Positions 22,291-33,582 of a DNA stretch of 64,000 nucleotides are shown piece after piece; the first letter of the stretch is position 1; each line of letters opens with the position of its first letter. The notes beneath the pieces were generated by a model. The model was not told the DNA's origin. It was given only the letters and a program-made list of their open reading frames with translations, and did not search any database. A program made the position numbers and the translations under genes. Source of the DNA: Actinomucor elegans (taxonomy: Eukaryota > Mucoromycota > Mucoromycetes > Mucorales > Mucoraceae); assembly GCA_026027325.1 (NCBI GenBank), contig JAMSLZ010000005.1, forward strand, positions 1,054,001 through 1,118,000, in the 5' to 3' direction.

Positions 22291-24612
22291 GTTTTGTTAA
22301 AGGTAAAAGGAAGAAAGAACCGTATCATCTTTGGGTAATGTTTGTTGCGTATTTATATACTAGTAGGCTCTTTCACCGACGGAGAAATCATTGCTGAATG
22401 CTGCGTTCAAAAAGCAATTATAACAGCCGGGCCGTTTTGCCTATTCCATGCCAAGAATCTGGTTTCTGAATAAAAACATTAAATGGTGTTACACTGCTTC
22501 AACACTACCAAACTATTATAACAAAGGAATTGCACTTTCAATACTCTATGCACTGCGTGCAGTTAAATTGGTCAACAAATAACCCCTTGGATATAATTAA
22601 GTATCAACATAATGGGAGTAAAAAAAAAAGATATAAGGAAGTTGCTGTATTTGCAAAGTCACTAGATTTTCGTTATCAATTAAAGTTAACGTGTATATTA
22701 AACGGAGCATGGACTTTACTATCATAATTACCCGGAATATGGTTAATCTGGGCTACTGAACGGGTATTTAACAAAGACAAAAGTTTATCTGGATTGCATC
22801 TTTCATTGATCATAGCCTTCCTGTACGAAGATATCGTCTTCATCTATCATTTTAGCCTCTAAATAGAAACGGTTCTTTTAAGGGTAAACCCCAATGGCAA
22901 TTGCGTATTACTATATCATTGATAATATGGATGGTGGACTTGTTGAGCTTGTAATTTGCAAGTAATCAAAAATTAGCAGTTGAGCATCTAGTTTCTTCAT
23001 CAGATTTACTGTTTATATATACAGGTTCGGCTTACTATTAATCCACAGCAGTTGACGTATCATATTGCACATATATTAGTGTGATTACCCAATGTCAATT
23101 TATTGTGGAAAACAACGTCCTAGAATACATTGTTTTAGACCTAGAGTGGTTTGGTGTATACACCCTTTTTTTTTTTTTTTTACTATTTATTCGCACTATG
23201 TATCGATATAATAGTGGGTGAAACGAAAAAATTACGCCGTAATGATATGCAAAGTTGGCTTAAATGTATGCATAAAAGTGCTGATCACCAATATGGCTTC
23301 CCTATTACTTGAATACTGAAATGTCCGAGGAGAGCAATATAAGCTTAAAAAAGTCAGAACTTCTTTGATATACGTATATGTAAGTGCTTAAAGAGCTTGT
23401 CAGTTTTTGGTAGATTTGACAAAAATAGAGATACTCTAGATAATATTAGGAACCCTCTTGCTTACAAAAGATTATCTACTGTATATGACTCCTTGGGTTC
23501 GTCTTATCTGAATTCATCGTTAAGCCAAACATATATATTATGCATCGCCTAGTATGATACATATACATATGCAAATGAGTGTCAGCATGAGATATGCCTA
23601 CTTATATACCTTACTTTTGTTCAAAAAGTACATAGTGAACAAAAGAGATTATATCAATAGCTATGCGCAAATAGACACTTGTTAGTTGTATGTACAATCC
23701 AACTGTGCTTATGGTGAACGCTATGCCAGCCTATTATATGTACCATCCTGTAGTAGAGAGAATACTACAGTTTGTGCTTTTAAAAAAGAAAGGTTAGTTT
23801 AAAAAGAAGAAAAGCTATAGGGCTGGGCGCATAAGATAAACATATTAGACGTGTCATTCAGGTTTAATCCAGGAATCTAGGCCCCATATGGTAGCTTTAC
23901 TAATCAAGTTATGCTGCTTTATAAAGACAGATTGAATTACAATACTATAATGTCAAGCCAGACCCTTTACTTTTGACGAAAACGCTGGTCAAGAGAAATT
24001 TTACTTATACAAGCTAAGGTACCATCTTTATAGATACACTGAAAGCCCAACTTACAAACGTATATCTATTAGAACCAGGGTATCATAAAATAAACGTCTT
24101 TCTGGATTCTGCAATGTTTGTATGTTAGGTAATTAGACAGGTATTCTCGGTTAATTTGTAGCCTAATGCTTGTATTTTACAAAATGTACTAGTCTTTCAA
24201 TCGAGTTATGTGTATAAATTGCCGAGAAAGTCGGTATAGGACACCGCTTTGAGTCTCTTTATATGATCACTTGATGTTCATCAGTTGCATACATCGTTCC
24301 AAACTAGCTTAGTCTATTGAAATCTTGGTATATTTATGATCGCTAAAGGAGCTGCAAGTACAAAGTGTATTGATGGTTGATCCCCGAGGTTCATAGTGTA
24401 GATCTAAATAGTTACTGATTTTAAGCTGCTTTCCGTAACTTTTTTTTTTGTTATTCGTTTTTGCAGGCTATGTAGCGCATATTATATATAATGAACATTG
24501 TATTAACCCATTTTATTTTCCTTCTCTTTTTTTTTTCGAATGCATTAAAAAAGTAATAGTTCATTGTACATCGTATTTTAGAACACCGTCTCTGCATAAC
24601 AAACGCGTCAAG
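22291..24612. other. Spacer, nothing recognised
   Basis: A 2.3-kb AT-rich spacer between the SH3 gene and the transporter (divergent). It holds a poly-T run near 23166-23182 and a pyrimidine-rich leader before the transporter ATG. On the minus strand, 22890-22810 reads NRFYLEAKMIDEDDIFVQEG before a stop; this is too short to call. No dispersed-repeat copy was noticed. Confidence 0.5.
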
Positions 24613-26573
24613 ATGAACCCACAGCAAATACCTACGAACGTTAGAGCAAATCCAACCATTCAAATCGAAGAACCTTCTGCCAAACTTCGATCACAATCAT
24701 TTGAAATCCCTAGAGAAAAGCAACAAGGTGTACATGCTCATTTTGACGATTTTGCCTCTTCTGTACGGCCTGGTATTAATCGAGCGGGTATATCCCATAA
24801 CGAAGGACAAGTTCTCCAGCGGCCTTCCTTGAGCACACATCGTTCATTTGCACGCTCTGTATCGTCCTTTTCACTTTATTCCAACTTTGCAGGTGAGCGA
24901 TTCAATGAGACTGGTCATAAACATCGCACTGTATCTATCGGCAGACGGAAAAAGAAGAAGAGTAAATCAGCAAAAGGGTCTCAAGTGGCAAGAGAGAAAG
25001 GTCATGTCGAATCAAGTGATATGGAAGACGGGTTTAGCTCTAGTAGCTCTGGCAATAGTATAGAAGACGACCATGATGATACGCCTAAAGCATCTGTTGG
25101 AAAAGCCATGTTTATGTTCTTGAAAGCCTTTATAGGCTCTGGTGTTTTGTTCTTGCCGAAAGCGTAGTTTAATCCCCTGGAACATTGACTATATTGTGAC
25201 TAACATGCTCTTGGTAGTTTCGAACATGGAGGTCTTGCTCTATCTTCAGTCTTAATGATCATGATAGCAGGTATATGCTTGTTTGCCTTTCTGAGACTAG
25301 TCAAGACACAGTTAATCATAGGAGGGTCTTATGGTGATATTGGCGGCGCCCTTTATGGCAAATATGTTCAGTATATTGTCTTGTTCTTTATTATTATTTC
25401 ACAAATGGGGTTCGTATGCTCGTATTTTGTATTCATATCAGGCAATTTGGTGAATATTGTCGATGTACTGTCTCATTGTGGAGCTCAGATCGATCAAAAG
25501 CACTATATCTGGTTTCCTTTGGTGGTTATTATGCCCTTGGTATTAATTCGCCACATAGCCAGGCTTTCGTTCACTGCTATAATTGCTGATATTTTCATTC
25601 TGTTTGGGTTAATCAGCTGTCTTTATTTTACGTCGTACGAGCTACGCAACTACGGGATCGGACCGGAGGTCAAGGCTGTGAATCCCGCAAACTTTGCTCT
25701 GATGATTGGAACAGCCACTTTCTCGTTTGAAGGCATAGGTTTAGGTAACTAAAACAACAGTAACAAATGGTTTGATAATTTTCTAAGCATTATACCTAAA
25801 GTAATACCTATTGTGGAATCTATGAAGCAGCCTCAAAGGTTTCCGTTTGTAGTGACAGTAGGCATGTCAATCGTATGTTTGATATATATATTGATTGGTG
25901 GTATTTCTTATATGGCTTATGGCAATCATATCCAAGCAGCCGTTGTATATAACTTTCCTAGAGATAACCCTTTGACGATTGCAGTTCAACTATTGTATTC
26001 CATTGCCATCATCTTAACGTAAGCTGTACATAAGATAATCGATGCAGATTATTGATGGCAACCATATTGTAGTGCACCTTTAATGATATTTCCTGCAACA
26101 AAGATATTGGAAAGCGGAATCTTTCGTAAATTTCGATCGGGAAGCGAGGACCAAAGGACAAAATGGTGCAAGAATTTGTTTCGATTGTCCCTGATTACCT
26201 TTTGCGCGGCAGTCGCGTTCGGTATTGGAGGGCAAAACCTGGATATTTTTGTTTCTTTAGGTAAGGATGGTTTTGCGTTAGATCCTAGTTGCTGACTACG
26301 TTTGTTAGTCGGATCAGTTGCTTGTGTGCCTCTCTGTTTTATATTCCCTGGTACGTAAATCATCTCATCTCCCTCCATTAGTTTATGACTCAAACTTTTT
26401 TTATAGGCATGTTTCATTTCAAGATTGCAAAAACTACAAAAGATAAGGTCCTAGATACACTTTTAGGCCTATTTGGGCTCTCGATCATGTTTTATACGTT
26501 ATATGTCACAATAGCATCCTTCCTGAAGCCTGAAGCTACGTCATTCGCATTGGCACCTTATTGCCCCACATAA
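24613..26573 (+). CDS. AVT3/AVT4-like vacuolar amino acid transporter (AAAP family)
   Basis: Start ATG 24613 (CAAGATGAACCC); the frame is open upstream but the extension lacks an ATG. Six exons joined by introns ending at about 25216, 25800, 26071, 26306 and 26405. The first about 175 residues are a hydrophilic Ser/Lys-rich cytosolic tail (RRKKKKSKSAKG, acidic DHDD). The transporter core starts GKAMFMFLKAFIGSGVLFLP, the signature first helix of AVT-type AAAP proteins. It continues FEHGGLALSSVLM, GGSYGDIGGALYGKYVQYIV, ATFSFEGIGLVIPIVESMKQ and then five or more membrane segments to TSFALAPYCPT. Splicing of intron 2 restores FEGIGLVIPIVE. The family exports or imports neutral amino acids across the vacuole membrane by proton coupling; the direction here is inferred from resemblance only. 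Confidence 0.9.
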
Positions 26574-26717
26574 CTTTGCATGAACATTGCATAAAAGGAA
26601 ATAAAAAAGTGGTACCATTTCACAGAATGAACGTTTCATAGGTTCATTGGGGGGGGCTGATTTCAATAACCGCTCAGTTTGCCCGCTCAAGAAACGCCTG
26701 ATTTTTTCATACTCGAG

Positions 26718-26725
26718 TATAAATA
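26718..26725 (+). promoter_or_regulatory. TATA box of first Stm1-like gene
   Basis: TATAAATA about 100 bp before the ATG at 26822. Between them lies an unstructured CAAAT/CAAAC-rich leader (26761-26818), typical of strongly translated fungal messages. A run of nine G lies just upstream at about 26649. Confidence 0.65.
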
Positions 26726-26821
26726 CAGATGCGAACAGGCCGTGCATTTCAATCATTATTATCAAATCAAACAAATCAAATCAAACAACAAAACTAAACA
26801 ACTAAATCAAACAATTTAAAT

Positions 26822-27114
26822 ATGACTCGTAGCAAAGATCACGCTCTTCCTAATCATCACGATAAGCACGTTGCTAGGTATGTAAACAGTTTGGGAGTGG
26901 GTCCAATAGGCGTGTATATTGATTATTATGTAGAAATGGCCACACCGAAACCGTAAAAAAGATGGGTGCAGGTGCTGCTAACTGGGGTGTTTTGGGTGAT
27001 GAAGTCCCTGATGTAGAAGAATACGCTCATGCTAATCAAACCACTGATACTGCTGCCAAGGCTGATAAAGTGAATCTTGTAGACTCTAAAACCTTTGAGA
27101 CAATGCGTCAATAA
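26822..27114 (+). CDS. Small Stm1/HABP4-like protein, paralogue 1
   Basis: Two exons, 26822-26877 and 26934-27114, product about 78 aa. The first exon encodes MTRSKDHALPNHHDKHVAR and the second NGHTETVKKMGAGAANWGVL, then GDEVPDVEEYAHANQTTD and a C-terminus KVNLVDSKTFETMRQ. The GAGAANWGVLGDE core resembles the GGAGKGNWG motif of Stm1/HABP4-type ribosome- or mRNA-binding proteins, but the protein is far shorter, so function is inference. The intron lies after the Arg codon of HVAR (phase 2), exactly as in the paralogue at 29847. TATA box and A/C-rich leader suggest inducible, high expression. It is too short per exon for simple ORF calling. Confidence 0.8.
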
Positions 27115-27426
27115 TTCCGGCAAAGCTACCTACATATACCAATAAGTCATACATGTACATATCAATGAATAAAAATAATGAAATATTTTTGTACCAATAT
27201 CTACTTTTGTGTGCTAAAATGTCGATGATGCTTATAGTCGCGTGGTGATATTGACTTTGTGCTAGGTATTTTCAATTAAGATTATAACAACTTCACGAAA
27301 ATCTCTGTTCCTAGATCGTATATCGCTATTTGGCACAGAGAACTGATAGGAACCCTTTGGTTATTGACAATTATCAAATGTGAGTAAGATATTTAACGAA
27401 ATAACTACAAGGTAATGCAGTCGGGA

Positions 27427-27478
27427 CTCTATTAGATGTCAAATTTCATCGAGATTGGTTGAAAGATCTATAGATCTG
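27427..27478 (-). repeat. Dispersed degenerate repeat, partial copy
   Basis: Minus strand: AGATCTATAGATCTTTCAACC, then AATCTCGATGAAATTTGACA and CTAATAGAGTCC. Part of the middle block is lost. Confidence 0.45.
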
Positions 27479-28437
27479 TAGCTCTACATCCACATTATAT
27501 GTATAATGATAAAATTAAAAAAAAAAAGTAATATCAATCGCTATTCATACATATTCAAATTAGATGAACCTTACAGAGTTAATGTTGATTATATTGCACA
27601 CAAAATTTACTTTCAATACTTTTCTTTCTCCAGTGTGTAAACCTTGTTCGAAATAGACTTCTAGTTCAAGAAGCAAATCTGTACCAACCAATCAAGAGTG
27701 GAAGGCACAATGGCACCTTTTTTTTTTCAAGCTATCCGGTTGTATGTCAGATAAAGGCATATATTAAATAATAGAGTCAGTACTATTTCCAAGTCTGTCC
27801 TTGTAGAGAAGATGTTGAATCATAAGCACTAGTACTGACAAAACTGCCAAAGTCTGAGAAACCACAGGATCGGTGCAACATGCAATACAACACAGTCCTC
27901 ATCTTCAACTTTCCAGAAGGTTCGTCAAGTGACCTTCACATCATATATCAATAGATTATATATTATGAAGAATATATATCATACTATAAATTCAATAGTA
28001 TAAAGTAGATACATTTTAATCATGAATCATTTCATAAAAATTTGTAAAAGAAAGAGGACTGATCATGTATTTTCATAAACCCCAGAGCGTTAGATATAAC
28101 TACAAACAGGTACAACAATCATAGTTTATCCAAAGTTTTACCTTATGCAGAAGCTTACGGGATATGCTATAATCAGAGAAAAACTCTCTAGAATGAAATC
28201 AAACAGTTAAATTATCGATGTCTACTCTACAATAAAGCCTATGATAGGTAGAGTAATTGATTTCCTGTATGAACTACTTGTAACATGTGATATTAAAACA
28301 GGATAGTCCAAGGGGTCTAGTTATTGGTAGATTTAGTATGTACGAGATGCATATAATTTACTGCTAACCATCAGTAATTCACTGCACCTCAGTCGAATAA
28401 ACTACCTAACAGATTCATCGAAATGAATTACTGGCAT

Positions 28438-28470
28438 GGTGCGATATAGGTCGAAAGATCTCTAGATCTA
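28438..28470 (-). repeat. Dispersed degenerate repeat, fragment
   Basis: Minus strand left block: AGATCTAGAGATCTTTCGACC, then TATATCGCACCATG. Confidence 0.4.
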
Positions 28471-28549
28471 GAATAATGCGTCTATTAAACTTCAGCCAAA
28501 TAATGAGTGCTAACAGATTTAGTGATATTGTTCTGCAACCGGTATTGGT

Positions 28550-28630
28550 TCTCCCGACCGATCTCGGTCAAGTGTCACATTTAATTTGCAGCCCAAATAT
28601 GGAATAAGCTATTGCTTCATTAAACCTCTT
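28550..28630 (+). repeat. Dispersed degenerate repeat, copy
   Basis: CTCCCGACCGATCTCGGTC, then AAGTGTCACATTTAATTTG, then ATATGGAATAAGCTATTGC. Confidence 0.55.
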
Positions 28631-29086
28631 AATAACAAGTATATTTTACTAATTGAACGTAGCTTGCTTTTATTGTGGAAGCTTTTGTGCTGATCAGTCA
28701 GTACCTTGCGCTTTTCCATAAGCTTGTATGTCCAAACTTTGAGTAAATTACACTTGGTATATCCAAAAAAACTCTTTTTTTTATGCATGCAAGGCTGGAA
28801 CGAAGAGAAAAAATGGACCAAACGATTAAAGTGAGGATAGTATTTCATTATTCTTAGGAATATATTTACATACATCTACTTGTATATTCCTTTTTTTTAA
28901 TATACTTTGTTAGGTTAAAGGACTATTTCAAAGTTCAACAGTACCCTGAAACACTCATCTAATTGAAGCGGATTGTAAGAAATGCACTGACATAGCTGCA
29001 TTAGACGTCTTTTGATGTCATGCCATAGCCTTGTGCAATGTTACATAGATACAATCCATTGGCTGAGCTTGTTGTGAACCCGATAT

Positions 29087-29530
29087 TTACGAAATATAGG
29101 CCGTGCAATTCCGAAGAAGACATGCTATAAGAACTACTGATATTCTATGCCATTCCCCTGGTACAGAACTCGAAGGACACGAATAACTCGTATCAAAGGA
29201 AACAAATCCACTCTCGCCAGGAAGCGTTTTTATAGTTTGAAATCTTATACTCTGCAGAGTCGATATCTTCCCAGGTTTAATGCTGTGAAAGGGATAAACC
29301 AATAATTTTTAGATTAGTAAGTGAAACCGAGGCTATTCCACGTTTTAACTTGCATGATAAAAAACGGTATCTATTTGATAAGGTCCGTTGTAATAATGTG
29401 TCCCTGTCCTTGATACACGTCTAGACTGCCTATAAGGCAAATAGCTTGGGGCATCGAGGATATATTTAAGAAACCTGCCTTGTTCCAGATTGCATGTACG
29501 TATGGCGATATAATTGACAATTATGAGCAC
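29087..29530 (-). other. Possible decayed coding region
   Basis: Two adjacent open stretches on the minus strand in different frames: 29530-29345 (LEQGRFLKYILDAPSYLPY, then SRTGTHYYNGPYQIDTVF) and 29302-29087 (SIKPGKISTLQSIRFQTIKT, then PGESGFVSFDTSYSCPSSS). Residue composition is protein-like, but no single splice joins them in frame and no family is recognised. Confidence 0.25.
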
Positions 29531-29775
29531 TTTGGATCTAAAACTAATTGCATAAGTACACTATCGTTTCAGTTTGCTTTCTTTCTGCAAACAGAACCCG
29601 GTTCATTGTTATTTTTCCTTTGTTTGTTCAAGTCCTTCCCAGAACCAAAAAGTAGACGTGATGGCGGGTGAGATTTAAAGCTGTTTGATTGGTAGATGGC
29701 TTCTGGTTATGTCAAAGCAGAATGCATGATAATCCAGTCATGAGATTGTTTTTTCCCATCTCGCACAGAAAACCC

Positions 29776-29783
29776 TATAAATA
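29776..29783 (+). promoter_or_regulatory. TATA box of second Stm1-like gene
   Basis: TATAAATA about 70 bp before the ATG at 29847, the same element as in the paralogue's promoter. Confidence 0.65.
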
Positions 29784-29846
29784 TGGGGCGATGATTCAGT
29801 CCAGACTGAAAAAAGTACTTCTTTATTCATAATTTATATATTCAAA

Positions 29847-30162
29847 ATGGCTCGCAGCAAAGATTCTGTTTTCTACAACCGTCATGACAAACACGTTGCC
29901 AGGTAAACTTGTGTGTCTATGTCAATGGGATTGTGTCTAATGCTTATCATATAGAAATGGCCAAACAGAAGCTCGCTTTGGCGTAAAAAAATTAGGCGCT
30001 GGCGCTGCAAACTGGGGTGTATTAGGTGATGAATTACCTGATGTTCAAGAAATAGCTAGAGCAGAAGTTGAAATTGGATATCAACCACAGCAACATGGTA
30101 CCAAGCTTAACCTGGTTGACTCTGAGACCTTTGAATTTATGCGCTCAGAACAAGAATCCTAA
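29847..30162 (+). CDS. Small Stm1/HABP4-like protein, paralogue 2
   Basis: Exons 29847-29902 and 29955-30162, product about 87 aa. It begins MARSKDSVFYNRHDKHVAR and continues NGQTEARFGVKKLGAGAANW, then GVLGDELPDVQEIARAEVE, ending KLNLVDSETFEFMRSEQES. It shares with the gene at 26822 the start, the intron position, the GAGAANWGVLGDE core and the NLVDSxTFExMR tail, so the pair arose by duplication. The middle differs by an inserted RFG and a variable linker. Its stop codon is 20 bp from the VMA22 stop on the other strand, so the 3' UTRs must overlap. Confidence 0.8.
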
Positions 30163-30182
30163 GTCTCTCTTTTTTATTATTA

Positions 30183-30846
30183 TCAAGCAAGTACATCTTC
30201 AGTTAAACTAGTCGCTTCTTTTAGTTTAATAGCTAGTTTTTCCTCTTGTAATTCATTATATCTCCTCTCCATTGACTCTAATTCTTGTATTCTATTGACT
30301 TGATGGATTAACTGTTCAGCAGCTATTTTCAATAAAACATTAGTGTAAATATTCATTCCAATCATAAACAAACTAGTTTTACCTGACTTGAAGTGATCTT
30401 GAGAGGTTCGAAGTGATGGAGATACAAATAAACCAAACCAATGCAAAGGATCGCAACTTTTTTTAATCTTTTTCTGATTCTTTTTCTCATCTAATTCGAT
30501 ACCCTCTTTGTTATCTGACTCTGCTGCAACCCATTCAGAATTCTTTTTCTTTTCAGGTTCATGAATATTCCTCTTTCTTAGCTTTGGTTCCTTCTGAGGT
30601 GTTGGTATAGCTGGTAATACAGTTTTACTATGTAATTTATCTTGGTCATCTATTTCTCTAGAAAGGTGTAACGGAATTAATACCTCAACTTGCTAAAAAA
30701 AAAACTTTTTCTCCTTACACTCGTAATAAAGCCTTCATTCTCTCATCATACGAGTAATGGGACACTGTACGTGCACTCATGGTATATTTGGCATGAGCCA
30801 AGTTTAGGAATCCCTTCATTATACAAGCCAATGAGCATAACAAAAG

Positions 30847-30881
<35 letters not shown>

Positions 30882-31001
30882 TACCTGTTGAAACTGGGTT
30901 CCCGTTTCTTTCCATTGTTGGGTATATTCATTAAGCTTTGTAAAGTAAGAAATCGATAGAGCATCTAGTTCTTCGCAAACAGACTCATACTTGGAAGTCA
31001 T
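30183..31001 (-). CDS. VMA22: Vma22/CCDC115-like V-ATPase assembly factor
   Basis: Family members act with Vma12 and Vma21 in the ER to assemble the V0 sector (established). Exons: 31001-30885 (MTSKYESVCEELDALSISYF...), 30813-30719, 30657 to about 30379, and about 30317 to 30183. The second exon, easily missed, reads GFLNLAHAKYTMSARTVSHY, then SYDERMKALLR, the conserved GFLxLAxAxY and YDERM motifs of CCDC115. It joins in frame to VEIDDQDKLHS through a 61-nt intron (GTAAGG to TTCTAG). The third exon is Lys/Glu-rich and ends DPLHWFGLFVSPSLRTSQDH, the conserved DPLxWFG signature. The last exon is coiled coil. The first intron carries a 30-nt homopolymer straight after its donor. Tail-to-tail with the small paralogue, 20 bp between stops. 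Confidence 0.88.
30849..30878. repeat. Homopolymer in VMA22 intron 1
   Basis: Thirty A on the plus strand, a poly-T run on the coding strand directly after the 5' splice site GTAGTA. Confidence 0.9.
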
Positions 31002-31110
31002 CTTTATATGTATATGATAAGAAAAGAAAGAGAAACAACGTTGGACGATTATGTGTAATATATATATATAAAGCTATATTAAAAACAATAGCTGACTGCT
31101 TTTTTCGAGA

Positions 31111-31945
31111 TTATTCCTTCTTTTCGAGCTCATCATCATCTTCTTCTCCTTCTAGTTCGGTATTAGAAGGTCTTTTCATTACAAAGTAATGTGCCACTTG
31201 TAACCCAATAATACCTTTGAAAAAAAAAATGAAACAATTGCCTATATAATGAAAATGTTTTGCTTACCTGTAATTGCCAGTACAATAATAAAATGAGCTG
31301 CAGCAATGTTCTTTAAAGCAGCAATAGTATCGTTTACATTGGCTGATTCATTAACGACAAGGATAGCTGTTATATTTACATGACATAAATATATGTGCGC
31401 AGAAAGATCATTCATGTTCGATAAACTTGCCTGGTTTCACAGATGTAATATACGTGGATATTCCAAAAAACATGAGCACTGATACAGTAATAACAAATTA
31501 ACCATGTCTTCTCAATTGTTTAAGCTATACTTTACCTAATGATGCTCCATCAAATAGTAGATTACCGTCTGTCATTGATAGTAAACCTGTAGCAAAACCA
31601 GTTGCTGCAATACACAGATTCGCTATTGGCACATACTTTAAAATGTTTGGAATATACCCTTGGTTTGCATAATAGAACTTTTGTCAGAGTATTTTAGTTT
31701 TAATTGAATAATATATACATTTAATAATACGTTACCATAGCTCGAGCAATTGCCTCTGGATGTTCTACTGGATCAGCCCATAATAAATAATAGTCAAAAG
31801 CCCAATCTGACCAGTAAGTCTATAAACTGAGGTTAGTCAAATAGATCGAACTACTGTACAATAGACGCTAATTTACACCATAAGCAAAGAAACAAGAACA
31901 TAATATCAGTGCCACCTTAGCTGTTTGCATATAATCTCTCTCCAT
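31111..31945 (-). CDS. SHR3: Shr3-type ER packaging chaperone for amino acid permeases
   Basis: Shr3 helps amino acid permeases fold and leave the ER (established in yeast). Start ATG 31945-31943, six exons. Reading order: MERDYMQTAKVALILCSCFF (first membrane helix), SDWAFDYYLLWADPVEHPEA, FYYANQGYIPNILKYVPIAN, LCIAATGFATGLLSMTDGNL, LVLMFFGISTYITSVKP, AILVVNESANVNDTIAALKN, then AAHFIIVLAITGIIGLQVAH and an acidic/Lys tail ending KKE. Four membrane segments plus a charged cytosolic tail match Shr3. The intron after SVKP starts with GC (CCAG/GCAAGT), a GC-AG intron. The stop lies 110 bp from the VMA22 start on the same strand. Confidence 0.87.
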
Positions 31946-32183
31946 CTTAGTGTCTGAAGGTGTAAAGAGAAGAAGAAAATAATCTTTAAAGAAAAAGAAA
32001 AAAAGACGAAAGTACAAGTAATCAAAGGTCAAATGACATCATGATTATAAAGTATGACTTGGTACATCTTTGATTCATATAGTCGCGTGTTGCAAAGGAT
32101 ATGCCAAGAGCACAATAAGCATTTATCTCTAAATATTGACCAATTAAAAAATAAAATAAACACCCTAAATACTAGATACCGTT

Positions 32184-32246
32184 GTCCATTTTAAACATGG
32201 ATATCTAATATGAAACATTTGACTGAGATCTGCTCAAAGATCTAGA
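32184..32246 (-). repeat. Dispersed degenerate repeat, copy
   Basis: Minus strand: TAGATCTTTGAGCAGATC, then AGTCAAATGTTTCATATTAG, then CATGTTTAAAATGG. Confidence 0.55.
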
Positions 32247-32346
32247 CATTAAAATAACAGGTATTGTCAACATGAATATATATAATTTATAATTAATCCC
32301 TAAAAAAAATAGATCAATGAAATTGCAATTAAAAACAGGTTGAAAT

Positions 32347-32420
32347 AGATACAGCAGCATATTGAACATGATGTTTAAGCAGATGCAACATTTTATTGGA
32401 TTTGATCGAAAAATCCGTTA
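32347..32420 (-). repeat. Dispersed degenerate repeat, copy
   Basis: Minus strand: TTTTTCGATCAAATCC, then AATAAAATGTTGCATCTGCT, then ACATCATGTTCAATATG and CTGCTGTATCTATT. Confidence 0.55.
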
Positions 32421-32519
32421 ATACATGCAATTTACAGAAATGAGCGCAATTTAATACTATCTAATCGCTAATGACGCACTTTACATATAGTGTTTAGTTA
32501 AATGAAGATTATAATACAT

Positions 32520-32592
32520 CTGACGTTTCAGTATAAATATGTAATACTAATTAGATGCGACATTAAACTGAGGATCGACTGCAAGATCTAAA
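32520..32592 (-). repeat. Dispersed degenerate repeat, copy
   Basis: Minus strand: AGATCTTGCAGTCGATCC, then CAGTTTAATGTCGCATCTAA, then TAGTATTACATATTTATACTG. The middle block matches the consensus closely. Confidence 0.6.
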
Positions 32593-33582
32593 AAAAAAAA
32601 AAAAAAAAAGGTAATGTTGGATTTTATTGTAAGATTCCGACCACCTCTTGCATTGTATTTAAAGATGTAAGCATTTTTATAATTATGTATCATAAGAATA
32701 GTGAATATGTGCGTATGAAAGAGTAATTTTTATTGTACTTTACTGTAAATAAAATATCCAAGTCACGATTGTATTTTTAAGCCCTCAAGGATAATTCCAT
32801 GAAATAAGGAACAGCCAAAGTTTCCTTACATCATCAACACACAATAAAATTTGGTAGAGCATATTTTGGCTGCCGAAACATTAGTATTCAAAAGTACCTG
32901 AAGATTTTATTCTTTATGCTTCTATGCCAACTTCTAGACGCCAGAAACTATCAAACTCCGATACTCAGTAAAGATAAAGTATGTTGAATAGCAGTAACCA
33001 GCGATGAGTTTCGATCTTTTTTTGACCGTGCAAATGATATTTTAGAGATGCAGCTTGTAACTGAAATAGGGTTTAGGTAAATGCAGGTATAACTAGCTTT
33101 TTTTTATTATTTTGTTTCATATTAAAAACTCTATACTTGCTCTAAAATAAAGTAGAATACACTCAAATAATAAGTATAGGTTATTGTGGTTTGACTTCAT
33201 TCATTTAAGCTTATACTTCTCCCATGATATAATATATCAAACCTGATAATTTATTAAATTGTTGGTCTTTATTGAGTCAGCTATTCTTCTTACCTATTTA
33301 GCTTGCAACTTCTACAGTGCCTTTGCATCGTTTACTATGAACCCTGACAAGGTAAAAACCATTCCGTTTGCCTGGACCAACCAATCTCCTCTATATTCAT
33401 CGTTAACTTGTTATTCGATGGAGACCCAGAAAAGAAACTACAAGAAAATAAGCTTTCAAATAAAGCAGTAGTGCTAAATCTAAAACTATTGGTTTTACTT
33501 TCGAGGAGCTTGTATCACTGTTTCTCTTTTTTTTTTTTTTAATATATTTTTTTTTCTTGCTTTCCATTAGAGATTACAATAA

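Larger units (their letters stand above)
27115..29846. other. Spacer with repeats and coding-like fragments
   Basis: A 2.7-kb spacer between the two paralogues. It holds dispersed-repeat copies (27427-27478, 28438-28470, 28550-28630). Short unrecognised open stretches on the minus strand include 27945-27785 (reading CCIACCTDPVVSQTLAV in one frame), 28875-28609 and 29530-29087. None is called as a gene. Confidence 0.5.
31946..33582. other. Spacer with three reverse dispersed repeats
   Basis: A 1.6-kb spacer that forms a divergent promoter for SHR3 and the FUSC gene. It holds repeat copies at 32184-32246, 32347-32420 and 32520-32592 (all minus), a poly-A run at 32591-32609 and a T-rich tract before the FUSC ATG. 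The open stretch at 33259-33471 has no good start and is not called. Confidence 0.6.

Noticed and set aside
24448..24612. N-terminal extension of the transporter
   Set aside because: Open frame but no ATG; the first ATG at 24613 has a good context and the extension is low-complexity.
33259..33471. 70-codon open stretch upstream of the FUSC gene
   Set aside because: No ATG at its start, low-complexity hydrophobic then Lys/Gln residues, and position in the 5' leader; no domain. Chance ORF.
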